DNA from: Bradyrhizobium diazoefficiens USDA 110
GTDB taxonomy: Bacteria > Pseudomonadota > Alphaproteobacteria > Rhizobiales > Xanthobacteraceae
Direction of reading: 5' to 3'
DNA: 64,000 bases
NCBI RefSeq assembly: GCF_000011365.1
Contig: NC_004463.1
Span: 7,798,001 to 7,862,000 of the forward strand
The notes beneath the pieces are model-generated. The model was not told the DNA's origin, did not search any database, and saw nothing but the letters and a program-made list of their open reading frames with translations. Below are positions 33,357 to 42,334 of this stretch, piece after piece. Positions within the stretch are counted from its first letter, which is position 1; every line of letters starts with the position of its first letter. A program made the translations under genes and the position numbers.

Positions 33357-33498
33357 GGGCATCCTGCTCAATGAAGGCTTGCGGGGATTCACCAAGACAG
33401 GATAGTGCATTCCCTTCTCCTTGCCACCGCCTTGCGAGCCGCCGGCCGGAACCGTTAATCTGGCCTATGTTTCTGTTTTCCCGAGCACAATTAACGTC

Positions 33499-33987
33499 AT
33501 GACCGCGCCGATCGCCATCATCATGGGAAGCCAGTCGGACTGGGACACGATGCGGCATGCCGCCGACACGCTCGAGGCGCTCGGCGTTGCCGCCGAGACC
33601 CGCATCGTTTCGGCACACCGCACCCCCGACCGGCTGGTCGCTTTCGCCAAGGGCGCCAAGGCGGCGGGTTACAAGATCATCATCGCCGGCGCGGGCGGCG
33701 CTGCACATTTGCCGGGCATGGCGGCGGCACTGACGGAGCTCCCGGTCTTCGGTGTTCCCGTCGAATCGAAGACGCTCAAGGGCGTCGATTCGCTCTATTC
33801 GATCGTGCAGATGCCCGCGGGCATCCCGGTCGGCACCCTTGCCATCGGCAAGGCCGGCGCGATCAATGCGGCGCTGCTTGCTGCCGCCGTGCTGGCGCTG
33901 TCCGACCCAGCCTTGTCCGACCGCCTCGCCGCCTGGCGCAAGGCACAGACCGAGGCGGTCGCTGAGCGCCCGGAGGACAAGGCGTGA
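33499..33987 (+). CDS. purE: N5-carboxyaminoimidazole ribonucleotide mutase
   Basis: The 162-residue class I PurE converts N5-CAIR to CAIR in purine synthesis. It shows [12 protein letters not shown], the catalytic-loop [14 protein letters not shown] with the active-site His, and [17 protein letters not shown]. The start at 33499 gives the usual N-terminus; the frame open from 33421 is rejected. Its stop overlaps purK by the GTGA arrangement, so the two are translationally coupled. Confidence 0.95.
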   Translation: MTAPIAIIMGSQSDWDTMRHAADTLEALGVAAETRIVSAHRTPDRLVAFAKGAKAAGYKIIIAGAGGAAHLPGMAAALTELPVFGVPVESKTLKGVDSLYSIVQMPAGIPVGTLAIGKAGAINAALLAAAVLALSDPALSDRLAAWRKAQTEAVAERPEDKA

Positions 33988-35090
33988 CTGACGCAAAGCA
34001 GGTGAAGCTGAAGCCCGGCGACACCATCGGAATCCTCGGCGGCGGACAATTGGGGCGGATGCTGGCCATGGCCGCGGCACGGCTCGGACTGCGCTGCCAG
34101 GTGTTCTCGCCCGATCCGGACTCGCCGGCCTTCGACGTCGTGCTGAACGCGACCTGCGCCGAATATGCCGACGTCGAGGCGCTCGAGCTGTTCGCCAACG
34201 ACGTCGACGTCATCACCTACGAATTCGAGAACGTCCCGGCGGCCGCCGCGATGGTGCTGGACGCGCGCCGCCCGGTGTTGCCCAACCGCAAGATCCTGGA
34301 GACCACCCAGGACCGGCTCGCCGAGAAGGATTTCGTGACGCGGCTCGGCATCGGCACCGCAGCCTATGCCGACGTCACCTCCGTCCCCTCGTTGCGCGAG
34401 GCGATTTTAAGGATCGGTCTTCCGGCCGTGCTGAAGACCCGCCGCTTCGGCTATGACGGCAAGGGCCAGGCCATCATCCGCGCGGGCGACGACATCGCCA
34501 AGGTCTGGACCAGCCTCGCCACCAAATCGGCGATCCTGGAGGCCTTCGTGCCGTACGAGCGCGAGATCTCCGTGATCGCCGCGCGCTCGGTCGCGGGCCA
34601 GGTGGAATGTTTCGACGTCACCGAGAACGAGCACCGCGACCACATCCTGAAGATATCGCGCGCGCCCGCGCCGATCCCGGACGCGCTCGCCGAAGAGGCG
34701 CGCAGCATCGCAAGCAAGATCGCAAGCGCACTCGACTATGTCGGCGTGCTGGCGGTGGAGATGTTCGTGCTCGCCAATGGCACCGGACCAAAGGTGTTGG
34801 TCAACGAGATCGCCCCGCGCGTGCACAATTCCGGACACTGGACACTCGACGGCGCCTCCGTCTCGCAATTCGAGCAGCACATCCGCGCCATTGCCGGCTG
34901 GCCGCTCGGCAAGCCGGTGCGCCACGGCGAGATCGTCACCATGACCAATCTGATCGGCGACGAGATCAACGATTACGAGAAGTGGCTGAGCGTTCCGGGC
35001 GCGACCATCCACATCTATGGCAAGGGCGCACCGCGCCCCGGCCGCAAGATGGGCCATGTCACCGAGGTCCGGCCGCCCCGGGACAAGTGA
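33984..35090 (+). CDS. purK: N5-carboxyaminoimidazole ribonucleotide synthase
   Basis: The 368-residue ATP-grasp enzyme makes N5-CAIR from AIR, ATP and bicarbonate. It has [45 protein letters not shown] (ATP-grasp binding loop) and [22 protein letters not shown] at 33984 overlaps the purE stop. The product passes to PurE, the mutase encoded just upstream. Confidence 0.95.
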   Translation: MTDAKQVKLKPGDTIGILGGGQLGRMLAMAAARLGLRCQVFSPDPDSPAFDVVLNATCAEYADVEALELFANDVDVITYEFENVPAAAAMVLDARRPVLPNRKILETTQDRLAEKDFVTRLGIGTAAYADVTSVPSLREAILRIGLPAVLKTRRFGYDGKGQAIIRAGDDIAKVWTSLATKSAILEAFVPYEREISVIAARSVAGQVECFDVTENEHRDHILKISRAPAPIPDALAEEARSIASKIASALDYVGVLAVEMFVLANGTGPKVLVNEIAPRVHNSGHWTLDGASVSQFEQHIRAIAGWPLGKPVRHGEIVTMTNLIGDEINDYEKWLSVPGATIHIYGKGAPRPGRKMGHVTEVRPPRDK

Positions 35091-35129
35091 CGGGACCGCG
35101 GCAACTGCCGCGATCCCTTGCCGATTGGA

Positions 35130-35186
35130 TTTTGTTTTGACGCGTTGTCTTGACGCGAACCGGTATCCACTTCGCTCGAAAACGCT
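35130..35186. repeat. dispersed repeat fragment before aqpZ 3' end
   Basis: TTGACGCG and the run CGAACCGGTATCCACTTCGC followed by TCGAAAACGCTCTAG resemble the sequence at 30980-31025 (GGATACCACTTCGCG...AAAACGCGTCC). It lies between convergent purK and aqpZ. Likely a degenerate copy of a genome-wide element. Confidence 0.5.
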
Positions 35187-35909
35187 CTAGGCCGCCTTCG
35201 CGCCTGCGACGACGCCGGTGGGCTCCTCGCTGAGCCAGCGATAGATCACCCCGCCAAGCGCGCCGCCGATCAGTGGCGCGACCCAGAACAGCCAGAGCTG
35301 CGCCATCGCCCAGCCGCCGACGAACAGCGCGGGGCCCGTGCTGCGCGCCGGGTTCACCGACGTGTTGGTGACGGGAATGCTGACGAGATGGATCATCACC
35401 AGCGCAAGCCCGATCGCGAGCGGCGCGAAGCCCGCGGGCGCGCGGCCATGGGTGGCACCCATGATGATGAACAGGAACATCATGGTCATCACCACCTCGG
35501 TGAGGAAGCAGGCCATCATGCTGTACTGGCCGGGCGAATGCGCGTCGTACCCGTTCGACGCGAAGCCCTTGGTGACGTCGAAGCCTGGGGCGCCGCTGGC
35601 GATGATGTAGAGCAGTTCGGCGGCAACGATCGCACCGCAGACCTGCGCAATCACGTAAGGCAGGATCTGTCCGGCCGGAAAGCGCCCGCCGGCGGCAAGG
35701 CCGACCGTGACGGCCGGATTGAGATGACAGCCCGAGATGTGACCGATCGCGTAGGCCATGGTGACGACGCTTAAGCCGAAAGCCAGGGACACGCCGACCA
35801 GGCCGATTCCGACCTGCGGGAAACCGGCCGCGATCACCGCGCTGCCACAACCTGCGAATGTGAGCCAAAAGGTGCCGATGGCCTCGGCAGCATATTTCTT
35901 CATATCCAT
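35187..35909 (-). CDS. aqpZ: Aquaporin Z
   Basis: The 240-residue water channel has six helices and both NPA boxes: [16 protein letters not shown] (about 62) and [14 protein letters not shown] (about 190). [19 protein letters not shown] carries the selectivity-filter His and the following Arg is present, both typical of water-selective AqpZ rather than glycerol facilitators. [18 protein letters not shown] is the normal start; GAGGGG lies 8 bases before 35909. It is monocistronic. Confidence 0.93.
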   Translation of the reverse strand: MDMKKYAAEAIGTFWLTFAGCGSAVIAAGFPQVGIGLVGVSLAFGLSVVTMAYAIGHISGCHLNPAVTVGLAAGGRFPAGQILPYVIAQVCGAIVAAELLYIIASGAPGFDVTKGFASNGYDAHSPGQYSMMACFLTEVVMTMMFLFIIMGATHGRAPAGFAPLAIGLALVMIHLVSIPVTNTSVNPARSTGPALFVGGWAMAQLWLFWVAPLIGGALGGVIYRWLSEEPTGVVAGAKAA

Positions 35910-36170
35910 GTGTCGTCCCCTCATTTCAAAGTTTCCGGAACAAAGCTCCGGTCGCCGCCCCGCCAAAGGCACCAAATCTCCCAAATCGGGGCCGCACAGA
36001 GGTATTTTCGCCCCATTTAATGGCTGAACTTGGCCCGAAAACCCGCTTGGCAGGTGGACATCCAGGGTTTTGTCTGATACATCCGCGCGCTCAAGGCTAA
36101 GGGCTTGTGCGTTTTGCCATCCCCTTTGACTTACCAGAATTCAAATCCGATCCACTGAAGAGGATGCCGC

Positions 36171-36467
36171 GTGCAGGTTCTCGTTCGCGATAACAATGTC
36201 GATCAAGCCCTCAAGGCGCTGAAGAAGAAGATGCAGCGCGAGGGTATTTTCCGCGAGATGAAGCTCCGCGGTCACTACGAAAAGCCCTCTGAGAAGAAGG
36301 CCCGCGAAAAGGCCGAAGCCGTGCGCCGCGCGCGCAAGCTGGCCCGCAAGAAGCTCCAGCGTGAAGGCCTGCTGCCGATGAAGCCGAAGCCGGTGTTCGG
36401 CGCTGGCGCCGGTGGTGAGCGCGGCGGCCGTGGCGGCCCGGGTGCTGGTCCGCGCGGACCGCGCTGA
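36171..36467 (+). CDS. rpsU: Ribosomal protein bS21
   Basis: The 98-residue protein begins at GTG ([20 protein letters not shown]) and has the Lys/Arg-rich S21 body ([19 protein letters not shown]). S21 joins the 30S subunit and helps start-site selection. It has a Gly/Arg/Pro tail of about 22 residues ([20 protein letters not shown]) that extends it beyond the usual 70-75. A strong hairpin terminator follows at 36498-36524. Confidence 0.93.
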   Translation: MQVLVRDNNVDQALKALKKKMQREGIFREMKLRGHYEKPSEKKAREKAEAVRRARKLARKKLQREGLLPMKPKPVFGAGAGGERGGRGGPGAGPRGPR

Positions 36468-36497
36468 TTTGCCGAATTTGTAAGACCTCAGTTTTCG

Positions 36498-36530
36498 ATA
36501 ACGCGGGCCGCTGGCCCGCGTTATTGTTTG
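36498..36530 (+). terminator. rho-independent terminator of rpsU
   Basis: A perfect 12-bp stem (ATAACGCGGGCC/GGCCCGCGTTAT at 36498-36509 and 36513-36524) with a 3-base loop is followed by TGTTTG. It lies about 30 bp after the rpsU stop. Confidence 0.85.
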
Positions 36531-36571
36531 TGAGCGGTGCCTTTCTGGGACGGGGCACTACCGATGCGGCG

Positions 36572-36612
36572 CTAAAGCGCGACGAGGTTGGTCGTCGCGC
36601 TTTAGATTGTTG
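36572..36612. terminator. perfect 14-bp hairpin with T-rich tail
   Basis: CTAAAGCGCGACGA (36572-36585) pairs with TCGTCGCGCTTTAG (36592-36605) around a 6-base loop and is followed by ATTGTTGTTT. A diverged copy (AAAGCGCGACGAGATTGG) appears near 63910, next to a GAGCATGA element in both cases, so it may be part of a dispersed repeat that also works as a terminator. Confidence 0.6.
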
Positions 36613-36615
36613 TTT

Positions 36616-36685
36616 GAGCATGATCTTTTCGGAAAACCGCGGCACATTTTGCGCTGACGCGGCCCTTCGGGTCCGGATCATGCTC
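36616..36685. repeat. GAGCATGATC palindromic repeat, copy 2
   Basis: The ends GAGCATGATC (36616-36625) and GATCATGCTC (36676-36685) are inverted repeats; the inside (CATTTTGCGCTGACGCGGCC) matches copy 1 at 32553. It lies 20 bp before the start of the TPR lipoprotein gene, so it may form part of its leader. Confidence 0.8.
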
Positions 36686-36704
36686 TAGCGCGAGCGAACC
36701 GTAG

Positions 36705-37355
36705 ATGGCCTCCCCTTTCCCCGAGCGTGGCTTGGCGCGACTGCGCCAGATCTGGCAGCAACCGTTCGCACTGGCCTTGATGGGGATCGCACTGTGCGGC
36801 TGCTCCTTCGATCTGGGATCGCTGATGCCGGAGAAGGAAAAGCCGCAGGAGGCCCCCAAGGCGGCGGCCGCCACCGAGAGCGCGGTCAGCCCCGGCAACG
36901 TCACTGAGGCCCAGGCCCACACCGCAAAGGCCCAGGCCCTGGCCAAGTCAGGCGAGACGGCTGCAGCGCTCGACGAATTCAATCGCGCGGTCGGACTCGA
37001 TCCCTACAACGCGCAGGCGCTCTATGGCCGCGCGCTGATCTACCAGGGCAACAACCAGCACGATTTCGCCGTCGCCGATTTCACCGCCGCGAGCGGGCTC
37101 AACCCGCAAAAGGCCGAGCCCCTGCTCGGCCGCGCCATCAGCCATCTCGCCCTCGGCAAGATCAAGGAGGCGACGGCCGATCTCGACGAGGCTTCCGAGG
37201 CCGATCCGCACAATGCCCAGGTCTGGACCGCGCGCGGGCAGGCCTATGAGCGGCTGGGTGACAAGGCCAAGGCGGCAGCGTCCTACACCAAGGCGGTCGC
37301 ACTTCGTCCACGCGACGATGCCGCCCGCAGCGGCCTCGCCCGCGTCGGCGGCTGA
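36705..37355 (+). CDS. TPR-repeat lipoprotein
   Basis: The 216-residue protein has a hydrophobic N-terminus ending in a lipobox-like LCGC (Cys about 33; LALMGIALCGCSFDLGS), a Glu/Lys/Ala-rich linker, and three to four tetratricopeptide repeats (about 75-210; AAALDEFNRAVGLDPYNAQA, DEASEADPHNAQVWTARGQA, AAASYTKAVALRPRDDAARS). It is probably a membrane-anchored periplasmic scaffold. The lipobox has Cys at position -2, which is not standard. Specific partner unknown. Confidence 0.8.
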   Translation: MASPFPERGLARLRQIWQQPFALALMGIALCGCSFDLGSLMPEKEKPQEAPKAAAATESAVSPGNVTEAQAHTAKAQALAKSGETAAALDEFNRAVGLDPYNAQALYGRALIYQGNNQHDFAVADFTAASGLNPQKAEPLLGRAISHLALGKIKEATADLDEASEADPHNAQVWTARGQAYERLGDKAKAAASYTKAVALRPRDDAARSGLARVGG

Positions 37356-37376
37356 CAGCGCGGCGCAAGGGCCGTC

Positions 37377-38276
37377 TTAGTCGGGGGTGGCGCTCTTCGG
37401 CAGAACGGCGTGGAACATCGACTTGACGCCGGACAGCATCTCGTCGGCGACATTGGTCTTCTTCGGCCGCGGCACGGACACACCGGCATCGGCACGCAGA
37501 TCGAGCGGAGGCGCGATCACCGGCACGGGAATGTCAGCCGGCGGCGTGATCCGATTCGGGTCGTCATTGCCGACCGAGGCCGTGTAGGACGGCGACGAAC
37601 CGCCATTGCCATACGGCTCGGGCGAGGGCGTGGACACCGTGATCGGCGGCGGCAGCGGACGGACCGCGGACGGCTCCGTCGTGACGACACGCGGGGCCTC
37701 GGGGACGCGGGTGGCCTCGCGCACCGCGGGCTCGGGGGTCCGCTCGACCGGCTTGGTCTCGGCGGCTTTGGCTTCGGCAGCCTTGCCCTCAGGCGACTTG
37801 CGAAGACGCTCGATGGCGGCACGCGCCAGATCGTTGGCGTCGGGGGCCGCAGCCGGGGACGCCGCCGCCGGCGCAGAATTGGCCTCCACCACCGGGGCGG
37901 TAGCTGCCGGGATCGACTTCGCGGCCGCTTTCTCGCGCGCCGGGGGGCGGCCATGCGAGGTGGTGTCGGCGGGAGCGACGTCCGCAGCCTTGGTCTCAGG
38001 CTTGTCGGCGGGCTTCTCGGCCGCAGCCTTGTCCGTCGCAGTCTTCTCGGAAACGCTCTTTTCGGAGACACCCTTGGCCTTGACGCCGGGCGCCGGCAGG
38101 TTGGCGACGTCGGCGGGCTTCCCGTTCTTGCCAGCCTCGGCGGGTGCCACCACGGCCGTAGGGGTATCGGCCGCCGGCTTGGCGTTGATGTAGTGATTAA
38201 CGATGTACGCCCCGATGATCGTCGCGAGCACCGAGGGGAAAATATCCATCGAGATTTTAGCGAGGTATTTCAGCAT
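37377..38276 (-). CDS. Membrane-anchored Ala/Pro-rich protein, unknown function
   Basis: The 299-residue protein has one N-terminal transmembrane helix (about 10-28; MDIFPSVLATIIGAYIVNHY) and a long low-complexity periplasmic or cytoplasmic part rich in Ala, Pro, Lys and Glu (KGVSEKSVSEKTATDKAAAE). The C-terminal end (NVADEMLSGVKSMFHAVLP) may be a short amphipathic helix. I do not recognise a family. Codon use is like its neighbours. Confidence 0.6.
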   Translation of the reverse strand: MLKYLAKISMDIFPSVLATIIGAYIVNHYINAKPAADTPTAVVAPAEAGKNGKPADVANLPAPGVKAKGVSEKSVSEKTATDKAAAEKPADKPETKAADVAPADTTSHGRPPAREKAAAKSIPAATAPVVEANSAPAAASPAAAPDANDLARAAIERLRKSPEGKAAEAKAAETKPVERTPEPAVREATRVPEAPRVVTTEPSAVRPLPPPITVSTPSPEPYGNGGSSPSYTASVGNDDPNRITPPADIPVPVIAPPLDLRADAGVSVPRPKKTNVADEMLSGVKSMFHAVLPKSATPD

Positions 38277-38370
38277 TTCTCGGCCACTCCCCGCGCGATC
38301 TGATGCGGGAACTTTGGGGCATTGTAAGGGATCAACTGCGACGGATCGATGGCAAACGGTAACGCGGGAC

Positions 38371-38655
38371 TTACAGCTTCAGCTCGATCTCAAGGAACAC
38401 GATCTCAGTTGAGGTTTCGTTAAGTACGTCGTGCTGGACGCCGGCTTTGCGGAAGTAGGATTTTCCGGCCGCGAGCTGCGCCTTGGAACGCTCGCCGCCG
38501 GGGGCCACGATGGTCATTTCGCCGGCGACGACAGGAACAATCACATAGTCCATCCCGTGGGTGTGGTGCCCGGTCGCGCTGCCCGGGGCGAGCCGCCATT
38601 CGGTCACCCGGACCTCTTCGTTGTCGATCTGAACCTCGGACTTGGCGGCAAGCAT
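38371..38655 (-). CDS. Cupin-domain protein
   Basis: The 94-residue protein is one cupin barrel: VTEWRLAPGSATGHHTHGMD, YVIVPVVAGEMTIVAPGG, and FRKAGVQHDVLNETS. His residues HHTHG and GVQHD likely bind a metal. AAGGAG lies 7 bases upstream of the start. The substrate is unknown; small cupins can be isomerases, dioxygenases or ligand-binding proteins. Confidence 0.8.
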   Translation of the reverse strand: MLAAKSEVQIDNEEVRVTEWRLAPGSATGHHTHGMDYVIVPVVAGEMTIVAPGGERSKAQLAAGKSYFRKAGVQHDVLNETSTEIVFLEIELKL

Positions 38656-38668
38656 AGGGAACTCCTTC

Positions 38669-38720
38669 AGGCATGATCCGGAAAAGTGTGGGGCGGCTTT
38701 CCGGAAAGACCGTGCTCAAA
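38669..38720. repeat. degenerate GCATGATC-type repeat
   Basis: GCATGATCCGGAAAAGTGTG and, inverted, the end TTTCCGGAAAGACCGTGCTC resemble the GAGCATGATC family. It lies just upstream of the cupin gene on the minus strand. Confidence 0.55.
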
Positions 38721-38745
38721 CAATAACCAGAAGCGCGACCGCGCT

Positions 38746-39843
38746 TCAGGGCACGAAAACCATGAACACGTAGACGGCAAATACCACCATATGGACCAGC
38801 CCGAACAGGACATTGGTCCTGCCCGTGCCGAAGGTCAGCATGCTCAAAAAGAAGGTCAGGAGCAAAAGGACGCTGCCCTGGGCGCTGAGGCCGAGCTCGA
38901 GCTCCTTGTCGAAGGCATAGGTGGCGATGCCGACGGCCGGGATGGTGAGACCGATGGTCGCCAGCGAGGAGCCGAGGGCGAGGTTGATGCTCTTCTGGAG
39001 ATCGTTCTTGCGGGCCGCCGCAATGGCCGAGACACCTTCGGGCATCAGGATCAGAAGCGCGACCAGAAGGCCGGCAAAGGCCGGCGGCGCGCCGATCCTT
39101 GCGGCCACGGCATCGACCACGAGCGAGAATTTCTTGGCCAGCAGCACGACTGCCAGGAGCGAGACCAGGAGCAGCCCCACGGTGAGCGCAAGCGCCCCGG
39201 CCGACGGGTGCGCCTCCCCGCCCTCGCCCTCCGCCCGTTCATGAACGAAGTAGTCCTTGTGCAGGACGGTCTGGGTGTAGAGAAACACCGCGTAGAGCGC
39301 GAGCGTCACCACGTCGACGAAGCCGAGCTGAACCGCCGAATAGACCGGGCCCGGCGTGGTGGTCGTGTAATTCGGCATGATCAGCGTGATGGTCGCGAGC
39401 GCGAACAGGACGCTGAGATAGACGTTGGCCCCGGAGAGCTGAAAACCCTGCTCGCGATAGCGCAGGCCGCCGATAAAGATGCAGAGCCCGACGAGACCGT
39501 TGCAGACGATCATGACCACGGCGAACACGGTGTCGCGCGCCAGTTCCGGCGCCGGCTTGTCGCCCAGCATGATGGTGGTGATCAGGGCCACCTCGATGAT
39601 GGTCACCGAGAGCGTCAGCACCAGCGTGCCATAGGGCTCGCCGACCCGTTCGGCGATCACTTCGGCATGATGAACGGCGGCGAACACCGTGCCGAACAGG
39701 ATGACCAGTAGGACGATCGCGAAGACGAGCCCGCCCAGCGAGAGCGTGAAGACGTAGCCCGTCGCACTGACGGCCGCAAACAACAGCACGGCCAGCGCCG
39801 GGAAGATCCAGGCCGACCGTGGCATCGGATTATGCGCGCTCAT
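38746..39843 (-). CDS. chaA: Ca2+/H+ antiporter, ChaA type
   Basis: The 365-residue protein has about 11 helices. The two family repeats are HHAEVIAERVGEPYGTLVLT with LSVTIIEVALI, and LMPEGVSAIAAARKNDLQKS with INLALGSSLATIGLTIP, which carry the acidic transport residues. ChaA exports Ca2+ (or Na+/K+) in exchange for protons at the inner membrane. GGAG lies upstream. It is downstream of the sodium/proton antiporter-like gene on the same strand with a 50-bp gap, so the two may be an ion-homeostasis unit. Confidence 0.88.
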   Translation of the reverse strand: MSAHNPMPRSAWIFPALAVLLFAAVSATGYVFTLSLGGLVFAIVLLVILFGTVFAAVHHAEVIAERVGEPYGTLVLTLSVTIIEVALITTIMLGDKPAPELARDTVFAVVMIVCNGLVGLCIFIGGLRYREQGFQLSGANVYLSVLFALATITLIMPNYTTTTPGPVYSAVQLGFVDVVTLALYAVFLYTQTVLHKDYFVHERAEGEGGEAHPSAGALALTVGLLLVSLLAVVLLAKKFSLVVDAVAARIGAPPAFAGLLVALLILMPEGVSAIAAARKNDLQKSINLALGSSLATIGLTIPAVGIATYAFDKELELGLSAQGSVLLLLTFFLSMLTFGTGRTNVLFGLVHMVVFAVYVFMVFVP

Positions 39844-39892
39844 CCACCAGCTCCAGTTGTAGATCCGAGCAGTAGCAAATCGGCCGGCAGAT

Positions 39893-41314
39893 TCAATGCC
39901 AGTGCAGGAACGGCGCGACCGGCAGGACGGTCAGCAGCAGGAACAGCGGGATCAGCACGGCGCCGGCGCGCAGGAGATAGCCGAAGAAGCTCGGCATCTC
40001 GACGCCGTTCTCGCGGGCGATGCTGGCGACCATGAAGTTCGGCGCATTGCCGATATAGGTGAGCGCCCCCATGTAGACCGCGCCCATGGAGATGGAGGCG
40101 AGCGTGCCCGAGAGCGCATGCATCAGCACCTGCGGGTCGCCGCCGGCGAGCTCGAAGAACAGCAGGTAGGTCGGCGCATTGTCGAGGAACGCCGACATCA
40201 CACCCGTGAACCAGAAATAGGCGACCTCGCGCGGCGTTCCGTCCGGTGCCGTGACGGCGGACAAAAGCCAGGCGAAGGCGCCGTGGTGCCCGGCATCGAG
40301 CATGGCAATGACCGGGATGATGGCGACAAAGATGCCCGCGAACAGCTTTGCGACTTCGCGGATCGGCTCCCAGGTGAAGCCGTTGGCCTGCCTGTGCTCG
40401 TCCGGCGTCAGCCACACCGACAGCGCCGCAATGGCCAGCAGCGCCACGTTGCGGGCGATGTCTTCCAGCTCCAGCCTGGTTCCGAGAATGTCGAAGGCAA
40501 TGCCGGGCTTCCACATCGCCGAGGCCAGCAGGCTCGCGACGATGGCTGCAATCAGCACGAGGTTGACGAGGCCGCGGATCCGCACCGGCTTCAAAGGACC
40601 CGTGTCGCCGGGCGGCGGCTCGCTCCTGAAACGCCAGACGTCGACGGCGACGAAGATGACGAGCAGCAGTCCGGCAACGATCGTCGTCTGCAGCCAGATG
40701 TTCCGCGTGGTCCAGAAGAAGTCGACGCCGTGCAGGAAGCCGACGAACAGCGGGGGATCGCCGAGCGGGCTCAGCGCGCCGCCGACATTGGCGACCAGGA
40801 TGATGAAGAAGATGACGACATGAGCGTTGCGGCGCCGCGGCCGGTTGGCCCGGATCAGGGGGCGGATCAGGATCATCGCCGCCCCGGTGGTGCCGACGAC
40901 GCTCGCCATCAGCGTGCCGAGCGCGAGGATGCCGGCATTCGCCGCCGGCGTGCCCCTGATGTCGCCCGTGATGAGAATGCCGCCGGCCACGACATAGAGC
41001 GAGAACAGCAGCACGATGAAGCCGAGATATTCGGCGAGCATGGCGTGGACGAGTGCGGCCAGCGTCGCCATGCCTCCTGCGAGCCAGACCAGCGAGCCGA
41101 GTGCCAGCAGTGACCAGGCCGCGGCGATCTTGCCGTAATGGTGGTGCCAGAACTTTGCAAACAGCAGCGGCCCGAGCGCGATCGACAGCAGGAGACCGGC
41201 AAAGGGCAGTGCATAGGGCCAGCGCATCGCCGCGCCGTCGAGTTCCATCGCGGCCCATGCCTGCTGCGGCAACAGCGCGAGGATCGCAGCGACGGACAGG
41301 TCGCCGCGCAGCAT
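39893..41314 (-). CDS. NhaD/ArsB-superfamily sodium:proton antiporter-like protein
   Basis: The 473-residue protein has about 12 helices and a cleaved-signal-like start (MLRGDLSVAAILALLPQQAW). Conserved blocks are LVVANVGGALSPLGDPPLFV-like (ILVANVGGALSPLGDPPLF), GVMSAFLDNAPTYLLFFE and YIGNAPNFMVASIARENGV, typical of the IT superfamily (NhaD, CitM, ArsB). Met at 41314 (10 bp after the upstream hydrolase gene) is chosen over the frame open to 41482, which overlaps that gene. It probably exchanges Na+ for H+. Anion transport is an alternative. Confidence 0.85.
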   Translation of the reverse strand: MLRGDLSVAAILALLPQQAWAAMELDGAAMRWPYALPFAGLLLSIALGPLLFAKFWHHHYGKIAAAWSLLALGSLVWLAGGMATLAALVHAMLAEYLGFIVLLFSLYVVAGGILITGDIRGTPAANAGILALGTLMASVVGTTGAAMILIRPLIRANRPRRRNAHVVIFFIILVANVGGALSPLGDPPLFVGFLHGVDFFWTTRNIWLQTTIVAGLLLVIFVAVDVWRFRSEPPPGDTGPLKPVRIRGLVNLVLIAAIVASLLASAMWKPGIAFDILGTRLELEDIARNVALLAIAALSVWLTPDEHRQANGFTWEPIREVAKLFAGIFVAIIPVIAMLDAGHHGAFAWLLSAVTAPDGTPREVAYFWFTGVMSAFLDNAPTYLLFFELAGGDPQVLMHALSGTLASISMGAVYMGALTYIGNAPNFMVASIARENGVEMPSFFGYLLRAGAVLIPLFLLLTVLPVAPFLHWH

Positions 41315-41324
41315 CACGAGCCGT

Positions 41325-42122
41325 CTAGGAAGCAATGAAGCGCTTTGCTGTTTCAATCGCACCGAAAGCATCAAGATTGTCGTGTCCGCCGCCCGCAAAG
41401 CGAACGAACTGCTTCGGTTCATGCGCGAGCGCGAACAGACGCTCTCCGAACATGATCGAAATGGCAAGGTCATTGGTGCCATGCATCACCAAGAGCGGCA
41501 CCGTGACGCGCGCGATCCGCTCGTCGGAGCGAAACTGATCGCGCATCAGGAGGCGGACCGGAGCGAAGCGGAACGCCGCGGCAGCAACATCGACCGTCGA
41601 GGTGTACGGCGCCTCCAGGACCAGCTTGCGGACCGGATGTTCGGCGGCGATGGCGACCGCAACGCCCGTTCCGAGCGAGAAGCCCCAGGCGACGATTCGT
41701 TCCGCTGCATAGCGCGCCGTCGTGAAGGCGTAGGCGGCCGCGGCATCGCGCAGCAGGCCCTCCTCGCTCGGCGCGCCGGAGGAGCCGGCATAGCCGCGAT
41801 AGGACAGCGCGACGAGGCCGGTGCCGTCGGCGGTCATCGCCTTGAAGCGGCTGACGCCGCCCGCGAGAAAATCGCCGTTGCCCGGAAAATACAGAATCAC
41901 GGGGCGGCCGGGCCTGGCCGGCACGTGCCAGACGATGACCTTCTCGGCATCGGACGTGTTCAGGACGTGCTCTTCCGCCTCGGGCAGGCCGGCGGCATCC
42001 GGAGCGGTGCGACCGACGGGTGGGATCGGAAACAGCATCTCGCGCTGCCGGACATACAGCACGACGAGACCGGCGCAATAGACGGCCGCGAGCAGGATGG
42101 CGATCCACTTGACGATGGTCAT
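41325..42122 (-). CDS. Alpha/beta hydrolase, membrane-anchored
   Basis: The 265-residue protein has an N-terminal helix (about 5-25; WIAILLAAVYCAGLVVLYV) and an alpha/beta-hydrolase fold with catalytic triad: nucleophile in GFSLGTG (Ser about 149), Asp in HGTNDLAI, His in GGGHDNLDAF. VILYFPGNGDFLAGG carries the oxyanion region. BEM46/YfhR-like serine hydrolases of this kind have unknown substrates. The gene is 10 bp upstream of the antiporter-like gene. Confidence 0.85.
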   Translation of the reverse strand: MTIVKWIAILLAAVYCAGLVVLYVRQREMLFPIPPVGRTAPDAAGLPEAEEHVLNTSDAEKVIVWHVPARPGRPVILYFPGNGDFLAGGVSRFKAMTADGTGLVALSYRGYAGSSGAPSEEGLLRDAAAAYAFTTARYAAERIVAWGFSLGTGVAVAIAAEHPVRKLVLEAPYTSTVDVAAAAFRFAPVRLLMRDQFRSDERIARVTVPLLVMHGTNDLAISIMFGERLFALAHEPKQFVRFAGGGHDNLDAFGAIETAKRFIAS

Positions 42123-42144
42123 GATGATGCGGCCGGTCTCCGGC

Positions 42145-42315
42145 TCAGGGCTTGCGCCGGCTCCGCAGCAATTTCATGACGTCGAGCCGGATGCTCGCGG
42201 GAACGTCGCGGCAGCCGCACGCCGCCGCATGCGCGGCGTGCCATTTGACGCGCTGCTCGCGCGTCGCTTTGGGTGGCATGCGATGGGACCGGTGCCATTC
42301 CTTGTTGATGGCCAC
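42145..42315 (-). CDS. Small conserved protein (56 aa), unknown function
   Basis: This short gene begins at GTG and translates MAINKEWHRSHRMPPKATRE, QRVKWHAAHAAACGCRDVPA, then a basic tail ending RSRRKP. The pattern EWH-x6-MP-x(P/K)-x4-QR-x-KWH-x-AH-x5-CGCR is one I recall from small proteins spread in proteobacteria. GAGGGA is 8 bases upstream. It lies between pntB and the hydrolase gene and is probably co-transcribed with pntB. The His and Cys residues may bind metal. Function unknown. Confidence 0.75.
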   Translation of the reverse strand: MAINKEWHRSHRMPPKATREQRVKWHAAHAAACGCRDVPASIRLDVMKLLRSRRKP

Positions 42316-42334
42316 GATCCGCTTCCCTCGCGGG

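Noticed and set aside
36572..36685. A tRNA-like fold near 36.6 kb
   Set aside because: The hairpins do not give an acceptor stem, anticodon loop or T-loop; no tRNA was found anywhere in the window by eye.
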